A stretch of 64,000 bases of DNA from Morganella psychrotolerans (GTDB lineage: Bacteria > Pseudomonadota > Gammaproteobacteria > Enterobacterales > Enterobacteriaceae), in the NCBI RefSeq assembly GCF_001676055.1, contig NZ_LZEX01000010.1, positions 1-64,000 on the forward strand. Reading direction: 5' to 3'. Positions 28,194 through 37,822 of the stretch are shown in pieces (the first letter of the stretch is position 1; each line of letters starts with the position of its first letter). The notes beneath the pieces are model-generated. The model was not told the origin of the DNA. It did not search any database and saw only the letters and a list, made by a program, of their open reading frames with translations. The position numbers and the translations under genes are program-made.

Positions 28194-29263
28194 AACGAAT
28201 TTTAGTGACAGGCGGAGCCGGTTTTATCGGCTCTGCTGTTGTTCGTCATATTATCGGTGATACAGCTGACAGTGTTGTTGTGGTTGATAAACTGACCTAC
28301 GCCGGGAACCTTGAGTCCCTGGCGCCGGTCGCTGATGATGCACGCTATGCCTTTGAACAGGTTGATATTTGTGATCGCGCGGCACTTGACCGTGTGTTTG
28401 CTCAGTATCAGCCTGATGCGGTGATGCATCTGGCAGCCGAAAGTCATGTTGACCGCTCCATTGATGGTCCGGCTGATTTTATCGAAACTAACATTGTGGG
28501 CACTTACACACTGTTGGAGGCCGTCCGTCATTACTGGCAGGCGCTGGATGCAGAGAAAAAATCCGCTTTCCGTTTTCATCATATCTCCACTGATGAAGTG
28601 TATGGCGACCTGGAAGGGCCGGACGGCTTTTTCACGGAAACCACACCGTATGCACCGAGCAGCCCGTATTCCGCATCCAAAGCGTCCAGTGACCATCTGG
28701 TACGCGCCTGGCTGCGGACTTACGGCTTGCCGACCATTATTACCAACTGCTCAAATAATTACGGACCGTATCACTTTCCGGAAAAACTGATCCCGCTGGT
28801 GATCCTCAATGCGATTTCCGGTAAACCGCTGCCGGTTTACGGCAAAGGCGAACAGATCCGCGACTGGCTGTTTGTGGATGACCATGCGCGCGCACTCTAT
28901 ACGGTTGTTACACAGGCAAAAGTTGGCGAAACCTACAATATCGGCGGTCATAATGAGCGCAAGAATATTCAGGTTGTCGAAACCATCTGTTCACTACTGG
29001 AAGAGCTGTATCCTCAAAAGCCTGCCGGTGTTGCTCAGTACCGCGATTTAATCACTTATGTGACTGATCGCCCGGGCCATGACCTGCGCTACGCGATTGA
29101 TGCCGATAAAATTGAGCATGACCTTGGCTGGCGTCCGCAGGAAACCTTTGAGTCCGGGATCCGCAAAACCGTGGAATGGTATCTGAATAATGAAACCTGG
29201 TGGCGCCGGGTGCAGGACGGCTCTTATGCCGGACAGCGCCTCGGGCTGGAAAGTGATAAGTAA
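28190..29263 (+). CDS. rffG: dTDP-glucose 4,6-dehydratase (ECA)
   Basis: The 357-residue short-chain dehydrogenase-like enzyme makes dTDP-4-keto-6-deoxyglucose on the way to Fuc4NAc. The NAD motif GGAGFIGS, the catalytic STDEVYGD block and [10 protein letters not shown] are present. The start is taken as TTG at 28190 (KRILVTGG follows): AAAGGAG ends 7 bases before it, while the ATG at 28184 would be only one base away, and E. coli RffG starts at the same point. It overlaps the wecC stop. Confidence 0.93.
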   Translation: MKRILVTGGAGFIGSAVVRHIIGDTADSVVVVDKLTYAGNLESLAPVADDARYAFEQVDICDRAALDRVFAQYQPDAVMHLAAESHVDRSIDGPADFIETNIVGTYTLLEAVRHYWQALDAEKKSAFRFHHISTDEVYGDLEGPDGFFTETTPYAPSSPYSASKASSDHLVRAWLRTYGLPTIITNCSNNYGPYHFPEKLIPLVILNAISGKPLPVYGKGEQIRDWLFVDDHARALYTVVTQAKVGETYNIGGHNERKNIQVVETICSLLEELYPQKPAGVAQYRDLITYVTDRPGHDLRYAIDADKIEHDLGWRPQETFESGIRKTVEWYLNNETWWRRVQDGSYAGQRLGLESDK

Positions 29264-29272
29264 GAGGCTGAT

Positions 29273-30154
29273 ATGAAAGGTATTATTCTGGCTGGTGGTT
29301 CCGGTACCCGGTTGCATCCTATCACCCGTGGTGTGTCGAAACAGCTGCTGCCGATTTACGACAAGCCGATGATTTATTATCCGCTGTCCGTTCTGATGCT
29401 CGCGGGGATCCGCGAAGTGCTGATTATTTCAACACCGGAAGATTTGCCGTCGTTCCGCCGTCTGCTGGGTAATGGTGATCAGTTCGGGATCTCGCTCAGC
29501 TACGCGGAACAGCCATCTCCGGATGGCCTGGCGCAGGCGTTTATCATTGGTGAAGAGTTTATCGGTGATGACACATGCAGCCTGGTGCTGGGTGATAACA
29601 TCTTCTTTGGTCACGCGTTCAGTCCGAAACTGAAAACTGTTGCTGCCCGCACACAGGGCGCGACTGTCTTTGGCTATCAGGTTATGGATCCGGAACGTTT
29701 TGGTGTGGTGGAGTTTGATGATGAATTCCGCGCGCTCTCTATTGAAGAGAAACCGGCACAGCCAAAATCCAACTGGGCAGTAACCGGACTTTATTTCTAT
29801 GATAATCAGGTGGTTGATATCGCGAAACAGGTGAAACCCTCGGAGCGCGGCGAACTGGAAATCACCAGTATCAACCAGATGTATCTGGAGCGCGGTGAAC
29901 TGAATGTCGAGCTGCTGGGACGCGGGTTTGCGTGGCTGGATACCGGCACACACGACAGCCTGATCGAGGCCAGCACCTTTGTACAGACAGTCGAGAAGCG
30001 CCAGGGCTTTAAAATTGCCTGCCTGGAAGAGATTGCATGGCGCAACGGCTGGCTGAGTGATGAACAGGTGGCTGAGTCCGCCCGTCAGCTGGCGAAAACC
30101 GGTTATGGTCAGTATCTGAAGAATTTACTCCATGTCCGTCCGCGCCAGTATTGA
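29273..30154 (+). CDS. rffH: Glucose-1-phosphate thymidylyltransferase (ECA)
   Basis: The 293-residue nucleotidyltransferase makes dTDP-glucose, the substrate of RffG. The signature [11 protein letters not shown] is at the N terminus, with LGDNIFFGH and EEKP motifs. Length equals E. coli RffH. Its 3' end overlaps wecD by 23 bases. Confidence 0.95.
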   Translation: MKGIILAGGSGTRLHPITRGVSKQLLPIYDKPMIYYPLSVLMLAGIREVLIISTPEDLPSFRRLLGNGDQFGISLSYAEQPSPDGLAQAFIIGEEFIGDDTCSLVLGDNIFFGHAFSPKLKTVAARTQGATVFGYQVMDPERFGVVEFDDEFRALSIEEKPAQPKSNWAVTGLYFYDNQVVDIAKQVKPSERGELEITSINQMYLERGELNVELLGRGFAWLDTGTHDSLIEASTFVQTVEKRQGFKIACLEEIAWRNGWLSDEQVAESARQLAKTGYGQYLKNLLHVRPRQY

Positions 30155-30857
30155 GTTACTCGCATGGGAAAGTGACTTTTTTGCCCTGAAAACGGCAAAA
30201 CTGGCGCTTTCCCCGGATGCTGCTCCCCTGACAGTCGCAGATTTCGCGCCGTATGATCTGGTGCAGGCAAAAATTACCACCGGCGACCTGAATGCGCTGG
30301 ATGGTTTATCCGCACTGGGGTTTTCCTTAGCAGAAAGTGAAGTGGATTTTGCGCTGAACGTGAAGGCTGGCACAGAAAATGCAGTGTCTTACGGACCGCT
30401 GTGTTATGCCGTCAGTGATGATATCACGGTCATAAAAGCAGCGGCGGCACAGGTATTTGCACAGAGCCGCTTTCGTGCCCCCTGGTATCAGCCGGACGAC
30501 AGCGCCCGGTTCTATGCGACCTGGGCGGAAAAAGCGGTACTGGGTACGTTTGATAAAGATTGCCTGCTGGTTCGTAATGAAAAGAATGAAACAGCCGGAT
30601 TTGTCACACTGCGCAAACCGGACGAACAGAGCGCCCGCATAGGTCTGCTGGCGGTACTGCCGGGCAATCAGGGTCAGGGAATTGGCCTGAAATTAATGTC
30701 GGCGGCGCAACAGTGGTGTGCTGAACATCACTGCCGTGTATTACGGGTTGCAACACAGCTCAGTAATCTTGCGGCAATGCGCCTTTATACAAAAAGCGGC
30801 GGTACGATTGACAGTACAGCCTATTGGTTATACCGAGGATGCAATGATTCCATTTAA
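30132..30857 (+). CDS. wecD: dTDP-fucosamine acetyltransferase
   Basis: The 241-residue GNAT-fold enzyme acetylates dTDP-4-amino-4,6-dideoxygalactose to give dTDP-Fuc4NAc. The N-terminal half is less conserved. The C-terminal half holds QSRFRAPWY, the acetyl-CoA motif [10 protein letters not shown] and the ending [14 protein letters not shown]. It is somewhat longer than E. coli WecD (224). It overlaps both rffH (23 bases) and wecE (14 bases). Confidence 0.9.
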   Translation: MSVRASIELLAWESDFFALKTAKLALSPDAAPLTVADFAPYDLVQAKITTGDLNALDGLSALGFSLAESEVDFALNVKAGTENAVSYGPLCYAVSDDITVIKAAAAQVFAQSRFRAPWYQPDDSARFYATWAEKAVLGTFDKDCLLVRNEKNETAGFVTLRKPDEQSARIGLLAVLPGNQGQGIGLKLMSAAQQWCAEHHCRVLRVATQLSNLAAMRLYTKSGGTIDSTAYWLYRGCNDSI

Positions 30858-31974
30858 TAAACCACCTGTAGTCGGCACTGAAGTTGGGTATATGCAGCAG
30901 GCCATGACCAGCGGCAAGTTGTGTGGTGACGGACAGTTCACCAAAAAATGTGAAGAATGGATGGAAAAACGGTTTGGCAGCGCTAAAGTCCTGCTGACAC
31001 CATCCTGTACTGCATCATTGGAAATGGCAGCTATTCTGCTGGATATTCAGCCGGGTGATGAAATCATCATGCCGAGCTACACCTTTGTATCAACCTCGAA
31101 CGCCTTTGTACTGCGTGGCGCGACAGTGGTATTTGTGGATATCCGCCCGGATACCATGAATATTGATGAAACCAAAATCGAAGCAGCAATCACAGATAAA
31201 ACCAAAGCGATTGTGCCGGTACATTATGCGGGCGTGGCCTGTGAAATGGACACCATCATGGCACTGGCGAAGAAATATAACCTGTATGTGGTGGAAGATG
31301 CCGCACAGGGCGTGATGTCGACTTATAAAGGCCGTGCGCTGGGGTCAATTGGTCATATCGGCTGTTACAGCTTCCATGAAACCAAAAACTATTCTTCCGG
31401 TGGTGAAGGCGGAGCAACGCTGATTAATGACCCTGCGATGATCCCGCGTGCAGAAATTATCCGTGAGAAAGGCACCAACCGCAGCCAGTTCTTCCGTGGT
31501 CAGGTGGATAAATACACCTGGCGTGATATCGGCTCCAGCTATCTGATGTCTGACTTACAGGCCGCTTATCTGTGGGCGCAACTGGAAGAAGCGGAAAAAA
31601 TTAATGAGCGCCGCCTGGCATTCTGGCAGATTTACTACGATGCCCTGACACCGCTGGCGGAAGATGGATTACTGGCACTGCCGGTAGTACCTGAAGGCAT
31701 GGAGCAGAATGCACACATGTTCTACATCAAGCTGAAAGATGTGGAAGAGCGCACTGCATTTAATGAATTTATGAAGTCCCATGATGTATTGACGGTATTC
31801 CATTATGTGCCGCTGCACAGCTGTCCGGCAGGGGTGGAATTCGGGCGTTTCCATGGTGAGGATATCTTTACCTCCCGTGAAAGTGATCGCCTGGTGCGCC
31901 TGCCGATGTTCTACAACATGAAAGAAGACGAGCAGCAAACTGTGATCCGTCTGATTAAGGATTTCTTCGCGTAA
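30844..31974 (+). CDS. wecE: dTDP-4-amino-4,6-dideoxygalactose transaminase
   Basis: The 376-residue PLP enzyme of the DegT/DnrJ family makes the amino sugar acetylated by WecD. The Schiff-base lysine is Lys181 in FHETKNYSSGGEGG. The frame is open back to 30718, but the ATG at 30844 ([10 protein letters not shown] follows) gives the E. coli length. Next gene wzxE starts one base after the stop. Confidence 0.95.
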   Translation: MIPFNKPPVVGTEVGYMQQAMTSGKLCGDGQFTKKCEEWMEKRFGSAKVLLTPSCTASLEMAAILLDIQPGDEIIMPSYTFVSTSNAFVLRGATVVFVDIRPDTMNIDETKIEAAITDKTKAIVPVHYAGVACEMDTIMALAKKYNLYVVEDAAQGVMSTYKGRALGSIGHIGCYSFHETKNYSSGGEGGATLINDPAMIPRAEIIREKGTNRSQFFRGQVDKYTWRDIGSSYLMSDLQAAYLWAQLEEAEKINERRLAFWQIYYDALTPLAEDGLLALPVVPEGMEQNAHMFYIKLKDVEERTAFNEFMKSHDVLTVFHYVPLHSCPAGVEFGRFHGEDIFTSRESDRLVRLPMFYNMKEDEQQTVIRLIKDFFA

Positions 31975-31975
31975 T

Positions 31976-33226
31976 ATGTCTTTAGCCAGAGCATCAATCT
32001 GGACGGCCGGCTCCACCCTGATCAAAATCGGGGCGGGGCTGTTAGTCGTCAAACTGCTGGCACTGGCCTACGGCCCGTCCGGTATCGGGCAGGCGGGGAA
32101 CTTCCGCCAGTTGGTTACGGTTCTCGGCGTGCTGTCCGGTGCCGGTATTTTTAACGGTGTCACAAAATATATTGCCGAGCACCATGAGGACGCTGATAAG
32201 CGCCGGGCAATACTAGGCACGTCATCGACTATTATTCTGCTTTTTTCGACCCTGCTGGCGATTATTTTCCTGCTGTTCAGCGCGCAAATCAGTGTGCTGC
32301 TGTTCGGACACGATTCATATCGTGAAGTTATCGTTGCGGTGGCTTTTATTCAGATGGGAATTGGTTACGCTAACTATTTCCTTGCTATTTTAAAAGGTTA
32401 CCGTGATGCCAGCGGCAATGCTCTTGCGATTGTGGCAGGCAGCCTGATTGGTGTGGCGGCGTATTATCTGTGCCTGCGGCTGTGGGGTTACGGCGGCGCA
32501 CTGGCGGGGCTTGCACTGGTGCCTGCGCTGATTATTTTTCCGGCGCTGATTATTATGCTGCGCCGTAAACGCTTCCCGCTGTCAGATTTGAAACCGGCCT
32601 GGGATCGCGCAATTGCCTCACATCTGGGAAAATTTACCCTGATGGCGCTGATGACGGCGGTAACACTGCCGGTCGCTTATATCCTGATGCGAAACCTGCT
32701 GGCGGACCGCTACAGCTGGGATGCGGTAGGGATGTGGGTTGGCGTCACCAGTATTTCAGATGCGTATTTACAGTTTATTACGGCATCATTTTCTGTCTAC
32801 CTGCTGCCGACACTGGCGCGTTTACAGGAAAAAACAGCGATCCGCCGCGAAATTATAAAATCACTGAAATTTGTATTACCTGCTGTGGCAGTCGCGAGTT
32901 TTATGGTCTGGCTGCTGCGGGATTTTGCTATCTGGCTGCTGTTTTCTGACCAGTTTACCGGAATGCGGGAACTGTTCGCATGGCAGCTTGCCGGCGATGT
33001 ACTGAAAGTGGGTGCGTATGTGTTCGGATATCTGGTCATTGCCAAAGCCGCACTGCGGTTTTATATCCTCACTGAGGTGACGCAGTTTGCGTTACTGACG
33101 CTGTCCGCATACTGGCTTATCCCTGCACATGGCGCTGTCGGCGCGGCGCAGGCGTATATGGTGACTTATATTATCTACTTCCTTTTGTGTTGTAGCGTAT
33201 TTCTGATCTATTGCAGGCGAGCATGA
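31976..33226 (+). CDS. wzxE: ECA lipid III flippase
   Basis: The 416-residue polytopic protein of the MOP/Wzx family moves the ECA trisaccharide-PP-undecaprenol across the inner membrane. About 12 hydrophobic segments can be counted, and the N-terminal block [19 protein letters not shown] is typical. Length equals E. coli WzxE. The stop codon overlaps the wecF start (ATGA). Confidence 0.94.
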   Translation: MSLARASIWTAGSTLIKIGAGLLVVKLLALAYGPSGIGQAGNFRQLVTVLGVLSGAGIFNGVTKYIAEHHEDADKRRAILGTSSTIILLFSTLLAIIFLLFSAQISVLLFGHDSYREVIVAVAFIQMGIGYANYFLAILKGYRDASGNALAIVAGSLIGVAAYYLCLRLWGYGGALAGLALVPALIIFPALIIMLRRKRFPLSDLKPAWDRAIASHLGKFTLMALMTAVTLPVAYILMRNLLADRYSWDAVGMWVGVTSISDAYLQFITASFSVYLLPTLARLQEKTAIRREIIKSLKFVLPAVAVASFMVWLLRDFAIWLLFSDQFTGMRELFAWQLAGDVLKVGAYVFGYLVIAKAALRFYILTEVTQFALLTLSAYWLIPAHGAVGAAQAYMVTYIIYFLLCCSVFLIYCRRA

Positions 33227-34311
33227 TAACTTTAATTCACGTTTTAGGATCTGATATCCCGCACCATAACCAAACCGTGCTGCGCTTCTTCAATGATGTG
33301 CTGGCACCTGCACTGCCGCGTGATGAAATGCCTGAATTTATGGTCGTTTCCACCGCCGGACAGCTTCTGGCGCAATATCCCAACCTGGAACTGGATATCT
33401 ATCCGGATAAAAAAAGCCTGGCAAATGCAGTCACCGTAAAAGCAAAACGTGACCGGCAGTGCCGCTTTTTCTTTCATGGTCAGTTTAATGCCCTGATCTG
33501 GCTGGGATTACTGTTCGGAAAAATTAAACGCCATCAGTTTTTCTGGCACATCTGGGGGGCAGATTTATATGAAGATTCCCGCCAGCTTAAATTCAGACTG
33601 TTTTATCATCTGCGCCGCCTGGCTCAAAAGCGTGTCGGGCATGTCTTCGGGACCTGCGGGGATTTAAATTACTTTGAACAGTTCCGCCCGCAGGTGCCGG
33701 GAGATTTACTCTATTTCCCGACCCGCATGGACCCGTCTCTGACTGTGTTAACACCACCGGAGCCACGTAGTGATGATAATGTCATGATCCTGCTGGGTAA
33801 CTCGGGTGATCGCTCAAATCGTCATACAGAGGCGCTGACACGCATTCATGCGCAGTTTGGTGATAAGGTAAAGATTATTATTCCGATGGGATACCCGGAA
33901 AATAACAGTGCTTATATTGCCGAAGTTGAAGAGTTTGCAGAGAAACTGTTTTCTTCACAACAAGTTGACATTCTGAAAGATAAAATAGACTTTGATGTTT
34001 ATCTCAATCAACTGAGACAGTGCGACCTCGGCTATTTTATCTTTAACCGCCAGCAGGGTATCGGCACACTTTGTCTGCTGATCCAGTTTGGTATTCCGTT
34101 TGTTATCAGCCGCCAGAACCCGTTCTGGCAGGATATGACAGAGCAACAGGTACCGGTTCTGTTTTACGGGGATGACCTGACTCCGGCTGTTGTTGCACAG
34201 GCGCGTGAGCAACTGTTTGCGCTCGACCGTGAGAAAATTGCCTTTTTCAGCCCGAACTTTGTTCAGGGCTGGGAGCGTGCGCTGACCCTTTCGCAGGAGA
34301 AAAAGGCATGA
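33223..34311 (+). CDS. wecF: TDP-Fuc4NAc:lipid II Fuc4NAc transferase
   Basis: The 362-residue family 56 glycosyltransferase adds Fuc4NAc to complete the ECA repeat (lipid III). It begins [19 protein letters not shown], and [30 protein letters not shown] and GNSGDRSN are conserved. It overlaps wzxE and wzyE by four bases each. A start four codons upstream at 33211 is open but less likely. Confidence 0.93.
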   Translation: MITLIHVLGSDIPHHNQTVLRFFNDVLAPALPRDEMPEFMVVSTAGQLLAQYPNLELDIYPDKKSLANAVTVKAKRDRQCRFFFHGQFNALIWLGLLFGKIKRHQFFWHIWGADLYEDSRQLKFRLFYHLRRLAQKRVGHVFGTCGDLNYFEQFRPQVPGDLLYFPTRMDPSLTVLTPPEPRSDDNVMILLGNSGDRSNRHTEALTRIHAQFGDKVKIIIPMGYPENNSAYIAEVEEFAEKLFSSQQVDILKDKIDFDVYLNQLRQCDLGYFIFNRQQGIGTLCLLIQFGIPFVISRQNPFWQDMTEQQVPVLFYGDDLTPAVVAQAREQLFALDREKIAFFSPNFVQGWERALTLSQEKKA

Positions 34312-35660
34312 GCCAGTTTGATTTTATCGGGCTGTTTACCGTCTGGTTTATCTCACTGACGTTCATCCTGCTGCTGACTTACCGGGAGTTCCGGCGGGTT
34401 CGTTTCAATTTTAATATCTTCTTTTCCCTGCTTTATCTGCTGACATTCTATTTTGGCTTCCCGTTTACGTTTACGCTGGTTTTTCAGTTTGATGTGCAGG
34501 TGGTGCCGGCTTCCTCGTTGCTGCAGGCGTTGCTGGCATCCACCAGTTTCTATGCTATTTATTATGTGGCATATAAAACCCGGCTGCGCAAAACAGAATC
34601 AGCGGGCAGCCGTCCGTTATTCAGCATGAATAAAACAGAAACAAACCTGACCTGGATGTTGCTGGCAGCGATTGCCATCGGTACCGCCGGGATTTTCTTT
34701 ATGGAAAACGGGTTGTTGTTGTTCAAGCTGAAAACCTACAGCCAGATTTTCTCAAGCCAGGTCACCGGCGTGGCATTAAAGCGCTTTTTCTATTTCTTCA
34801 TCCCCGCCATGCTGGTGGTGTTCTTCCTGAAACCGACCTTTAACCGCTGGATTGGCTTCCTGATAGCGACAGTGGCATTCGGGATTATGACTTACGTGAT
34901 TGTCGGCGGAACCCGCGCCAATATCATTATTGCGTTTGCACTTTTCCTGTTTATCGGGATTGTCCGCGGCTGGATCTCATTGTGGATGCTGGTCAGCGCC
35001 GGTGTGTTCGGTGTGGTGGGTATGTTCTGGCTGGCGCTCAAACGCTACAGTCTGGATGTCAGCGGCGCAGAAGCCTTTTATACCTTCCTCTATCTGACCC
35101 GTGATACTTTTTCGCCGTGGGAAAACCTCGGCTTGCTGCTGGATAACTACGACAAAATTGAGTTTCAGGGGCTGGCGCCGATTATCCGTGATTTCTATGT
35201 CTTTATCCCCGCTTGGCTGTGGCCTGACCGCCCGGATACTGTGTTGAATGCGGCAAACTATTTTACCTGGGAAGTACTGAATAACCATTCCGGGCTGGCG
35301 ATTTCTCCGACCCTGATAGGCTCTCTGGTGGTTATGGGCGGGTTCTGGTTTGTTCCGCTTGGTGCGGTGGTGGTCGGATTAATTATTAAATGGTTTGACT
35401 GGCTCTATGTTCAGGGACAGCGGGAAACGAACCGTTATAAAGCGGCTATCCTGCATGCATTTTGTTTCGGTGCGATATTTAACATGATTGTACTGGCCCG
35501 CGAAGGAATGGATTCATTTGTTTCCCGCGTGGTATTTTTCTGTCTTATTTTTGGTTTTTGTCTTGTGGTGGCGAAATTACTGTACTGGCTGTTCGAAGTG
35601 GCCGGGGTCATCCGTCATTATGTGATTTCACAGGGCAAACGCACCCGTCTTTCATCGTAA
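34308..35660 (+). CDS. wzyE: ECA polymerase WzyE
   Basis: The 450-residue inner-membrane protein, with about 11 membrane segments, joins ECA repeats in the periplasm, its chain length set by WzzE. Conserved [13 protein letters not shown] and [19 protein letters not shown] loops support the call. Length equals E. coli WzyE. It overlaps wecF by ATGA, so wzxE, wecF and wzyE form a tightly coupled block. Confidence 0.93.
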   Translation: MSQFDFIGLFTVWFISLTFILLLTYREFRRVRFNFNIFFSLLYLLTFYFGFPFTFTLVFQFDVQVVPASSLLQALLASTSFYAIYYVAYKTRLRKTESAGSRPLFSMNKTETNLTWMLLAAIAIGTAGIFFMENGLLLFKLKTYSQIFSSQVTGVALKRFFYFFIPAMLVVFFLKPTFNRWIGFLIATVAFGIMTYVIVGGTRANIIIAFALFLFIGIVRGWISLWMLVSAGVFGVVGMFWLALKRYSLDVSGAEAFYTFLYLTRDTFSPWENLGLLLDNYDKIEFQGLAPIIRDFYVFIPAWLWPDRPDTVLNAANYFTWEVLNNHSGLAISPTLIGSLVVMGGFWFVPLGAVVVGLIIKWFDWLYVQGQRETNRYKAAILHAFCFGAIFNMIVLAREGMDSFVSRVVFFCLIFGFCLVVAKLLYWLFEVAGVIRHYVISQGKRTRLSS

Positions 35661-35669
35661 GGAATGAGT

Positions 35670-36431
35670 ATGGAACCGTTATCAGCTGATGCCGGCAGCA
35701 CGGAACAAATCCCGCAATACAGTATCCGTAATTACCCGATTTGGGGATTCCGCGATCAGGCGCACTTTCTGAATTATTTGTTTGCGGACGGGCAGATCAA
35801 ACGCGGAACACTGGTGGCAATGAATGCCGAGAAAGTGATGACTGCAGAACAGGACGAGGCACTGAATACACTGCTGAGCAATGCAGAGTATCTGTACGCT
35901 GACGGCATCAGTATTGTCCGTGCGATACGCCGTAAATACCCGCAGGCGGTGGTTTCCCGTATTGCCGGTGCTGATTTATGGGAAGCGCTGATAGCGCGTG
36001 CCGGGCAGGAAAACACGCCGGTCTTTCTGGTCGGCGGTAAACCGGACGTTCTGGCGGAAACAGAGGCTAAGCTGAAAGCACAGTGGAATGTGAACCTGGC
36101 CGGTACTCAGGACGGATATTTTACCCCGGAGCAGCGTGATGCCCTGTTTGAGCGCATCCGTGACAGCGGGGCAAAGATTGTGACTGTCGCCATGGGATCG
36201 CCGAAACAGGAAATCTTTATGCGTGATTGCCGTAAGGTTCATCCGGACGCCCTTTATATGGGCGTAGGCGGCACCTACGACGTGTTTACCGGACATGTGA
36301 AGCGTGCGCCTAAAGTATGGCAGAATATGGGGCTGGAGTGGCTTTACCGCTTGTTATCGCAGCCAACCCGCTTTCGCCGTCAATTTAAATTGCTGAAGTT
36401 TCTTGGTTATTATTACGGAAATAAACTGTAA
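35670..36431 (+). CDS. wecG: UDP-ManNAcA transferase
   Basis: The 253-residue family 26 glycosyltransferase adds ManNAcA to lipid I, the second step of ECA assembly. Motifs seen are [42 protein letters not shown] and [18 protein letters not shown]. An ATG at 35664 touches the AAGGA ribosome site, so the ATG at 35670, with 6 bases of spacing, is preferred. It ends the cluster; E. coli has yifK next, which is absent here. Confidence 0.92.
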   Translation: MEPLSADAGSTEQIPQYSIRNYPIWGFRDQAHFLNYLFADGQIKRGTLVAMNAEKVMTAEQDEALNTLLSNAEYLYADGISIVRAIRRKYPQAVVSRIAGADLWEALIARAGQENTPVFLVGGKPDVLAETEAKLKAQWNVNLAGTQDGYFTPEQRDALFERIRDSGAKIVTVAMGSPKQEIFMRDCRKVHPDALYMGVGGTYDVFTGHVKRAPKVWQNMGLEWLYRLLSQPTRFRRQFKLLKFLGYYYGNKL

Positions 36432-36527
36432 ACAGGGCATTTCAGGGGGCTTTTTACGGAAAAACGCTCTCTTTCTCAGCGAAACGGATAAAGACTGAGC
36501 AAACGATACATTTGTGAAAAAAAGCAC

Positions 36528-36556
36528 TGGACAGATTATAGAGAAATCCGTACTAT
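36528..36556 (+). promoter_or_regulatory. Sigma-70 promoter of the tRNA operon
   Basis: TGGACA (36528–36533) and TACTAT (36551–36556) are separated by 17 bases. Initiation would fall about 15 bases before the first tRNA, as in the E. coli argX operon. Confidence 0.6.
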
Positions 36557-36577
36557 TCTTTCCCGCAACGGCGTAAA

Positions 36578-36654
<77 letters not shown>

Positions 36655-36733
36655 TTAAGTGTGCATAAGTTACGGATTAAGTATTTCGCTGTTGTAAGTA
36701 GTTGTAGTTTGTAGTAAAATGTTACGATGTGAT

Positions 36734-36810
36734 GGTGGCTATAGCTCAGTTGGTAGAGCCCTGGATTGTGATTCCAGTCGTCGTGGGTTCGAGTCCCATT
36801 AGCCACCCCA
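36734..36810 (+). tRNA. hisR: tRNA-His (GTG)
   Basis: A 77-base cloverleaf with the extra 5' G typical of tRNA-His (start GGTGGCTA), anticodon GTG and an encoded CCA. It lies 79 bases after tRNA-Arg. A 21-base fragment resembling its 5' half is found at 37442–37462. Confidence 0.97.
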
Positions 36811-36844
36811 TTTTACATGTAGCATTGACTGTAGTGATGAACCT

Positions 36845-36931
36845 GCGAGGATGGCGGAATTGGTAGACGCGCTAGCTTCAGGTGTTAGTGTTCTTACGGA
36901 CGTGGGGGTTCAAGTCCCCCTCTTCGCACCA
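36845..36931 (+). tRNA. leuT: tRNA-Leu (CAG)
   Basis: An 87-base type II tRNA with a long variable arm, anticodon CAG in GCTTCAGGTG, and an encoded CCA. Equivalent to leuT. Confidence 0.97.
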
Positions 36932-36953
36932 TCATCATGAAAAGTCAGACTTT

Positions 36954-37030
36954 CGGCGAGTAGCGCAGCTTGGTAGCGCAACTGGTTTGGGACCAGTGGG
37001 TCGTAGGTTCGAATCCTATCTCGCCGACCA
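36954..37030 (+). tRNA. proM: tRNA-Pro (TGG)
   Basis: A 77-base cloverleaf with acceptor stem CGGCGAG/CTCGCCG, anticodon TGG in loop TTTGGGA, and an encoded CCA. Last of the four tRNAs; a strong terminator follows. Confidence 0.97.
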
Positions 37031-37040
37031 TATTCAGAGA

Positions 37041-37066
37041 AAGCCCCGCTTATAGCGGGGCTTTTT
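37041..37066 (+). terminator. Terminator of the tRNA operon
   Basis: AAGCCCCGC/GCGGGGCTT with a short TTATA loop is followed by TTTT. It lies 10 bases after tRNA-Pro. Confidence 0.88.
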
Positions 37067-37130
37067 CGTTTCTGCCGTTCTGTTATTTTTCATATCATTG
37101 CTTTCCACTCATTGTCTCTTTTGTTTAACT

Positions 37131-37229
37131 AATCCTGCTAATCCTGCTAATCCTGCTAATCCTGCTAATCCTGCTAATCCTGCTAATCCTGCTAATCCTG
37201 CTAATCCTGCTAATCCTGCTAATCCTGTG
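37131..37229. repeat. 9-bp tandem repeat array (AATCCTGCT)n
   Basis: Ten perfect head-to-tail copies of AATCCTGCT fill 37131–37220, followed by one variant unit (AATCCTGTG). The array starts 65 bases after the tRNA operon terminator. It shares the AATCCT core and the 9-bp period with the array at 676–735, also behind a tRNA-containing operon. A (Asn-Pro-Ala)n frame crosses it but has no clear ribosome site. Confidence 0.93.
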
Positions 37230-37341
37230 GAAAAGAAAGGGTTGGTGAATATTTTTTGCGTAAGTAATGGTTTGTATATTTATATTAAAAATCAACATGT
37301 TATGTGGTTTGTAGGTTTTTGGCGACAATAGGCATAATGCA

Positions 37342-37359
37342 TGTCGTGAATATGAGACA
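37342..37359. promoter_or_regulatory. GlrR-type activator site 1 upstream of glmZ
   Basis: TGTC-N10-GACA, an exact match to the reported binding pattern of the sigma-54 activator GlrR (QseF), lies about 185 bases upstream of the predicted glmZ start. An IHF-like match (AATCAACATGTTA) lies at 37290–37302. Confidence 0.6.
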
Positions 37360-37404
37360 TTTAATCTATTGATTTATAATTAAAATAATATTGATATCAA
37401 AAAG

Positions 37405-37422
37405 CGTCTCAAAAAAGAGACA
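37405..37422. promoter_or_regulatory. GlrR-type activator site 2 upstream of glmZ
   Basis: CGTC-N10-GACA, one mismatch from TGTC-N10-GACA, lies 63 bases downstream of site 1 and about 120 bases before the glmZ start. Two sites at this distance suit a sigma-54 enhancer. Confidence 0.5.
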
Positions 37423-37469
37423 GTGGGGACGAGTTTACACCGGTGGTTTAGCTCAGGAGAGCGGGGCAG

Positions 37470-37496
37470 AAAAAATAAACCCACGGGATCCGTGGG
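37470..37496 (-). terminator. Possible minus-strand terminator
   Basis: The stem CCCACGG/CCGTGGG (loop GAT) is followed, on the minus strand, by TTTATTTTTTC. It could end leftward transcripts from hemY that read antisense through glmZ. No function in the plus direction is apparent. Confidence 0.45.
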
Positions 37497-37516
37497 AAAA
37501 TAAGGAGGCGTAATAG

Positions 37517-37533
37517 TTGGCACGGGTTGTGCA
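37517..37533 (+). promoter_or_regulatory. Sigma-54 promoter of glmZ
   Basis: TTGGCACG-N4-GTGCA fits the sigma-54 consensus (YTGGCACG-N4-TTGCW), with GG at 37519–37520 and GC at 37531–37532, eleven bases apart. This places the -24/-12 elements correctly for initiation at 37545. No good sigma-70 -10 hexamer overlaps it. Confidence 0.75.
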
Positions 37534-37544
37534 TTACTCTGAGT

Positions 37545-37757
37545 GTAGATGCTCATCTCATTCCTTATGATTGCGAAAGCTTCATAAACCCGGAGATGAT
37601 GCAGAGCTAGATTCGGTGCCTATTGTCCGGGTTATCGATGTAAAAGATCCCAAAATCTTTACATCAACAACAGGACGTAACGTTGAGTGAGGCACCACCC
37701 GTCTGTAGACCTGATTGTATTTTTATACACCTATCGTTTCACGATAGGTGTTTTTTT
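37545..37757 (+). ncRNA. glmZ: Small regulatory RNA GlmZ
   Basis: This 213-base RNA matches E. coli GlmZ at its 5' end (GTAGATGCTCAT), in the central GATGATGCAGAGC block, and in AACGTTGAGTGAGGCACCAC, which contains the region that base-pairs with the glmS leader. It ends in a terminator hairpin CACCTATCGT/ACGATAGGTG followed by seven T. GlmZ, helped by Hfq and protected from RapZ/RNase E by GlmY, activates translation of glucosamine-6-phosphate synthase. Its place next to hemY is the same as in E. coli. Confidence 0.92.
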
Positions 37758-37822
37758 ATGTCTTATTTTTGCCATCAATATATGAAGCCGTCAATCTCTT
37801 TTAATGATGTATCAGCATAAAG

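Noticed and set aside
37098-37331. 77-codon frame with an (Asn-Pro-Ala)n repeat
   Set aside because: It is the translation of the 9-bp tandem array, has no good ribosome site, and the opposite strand is open too. The repeat period of nine explains the open frames.
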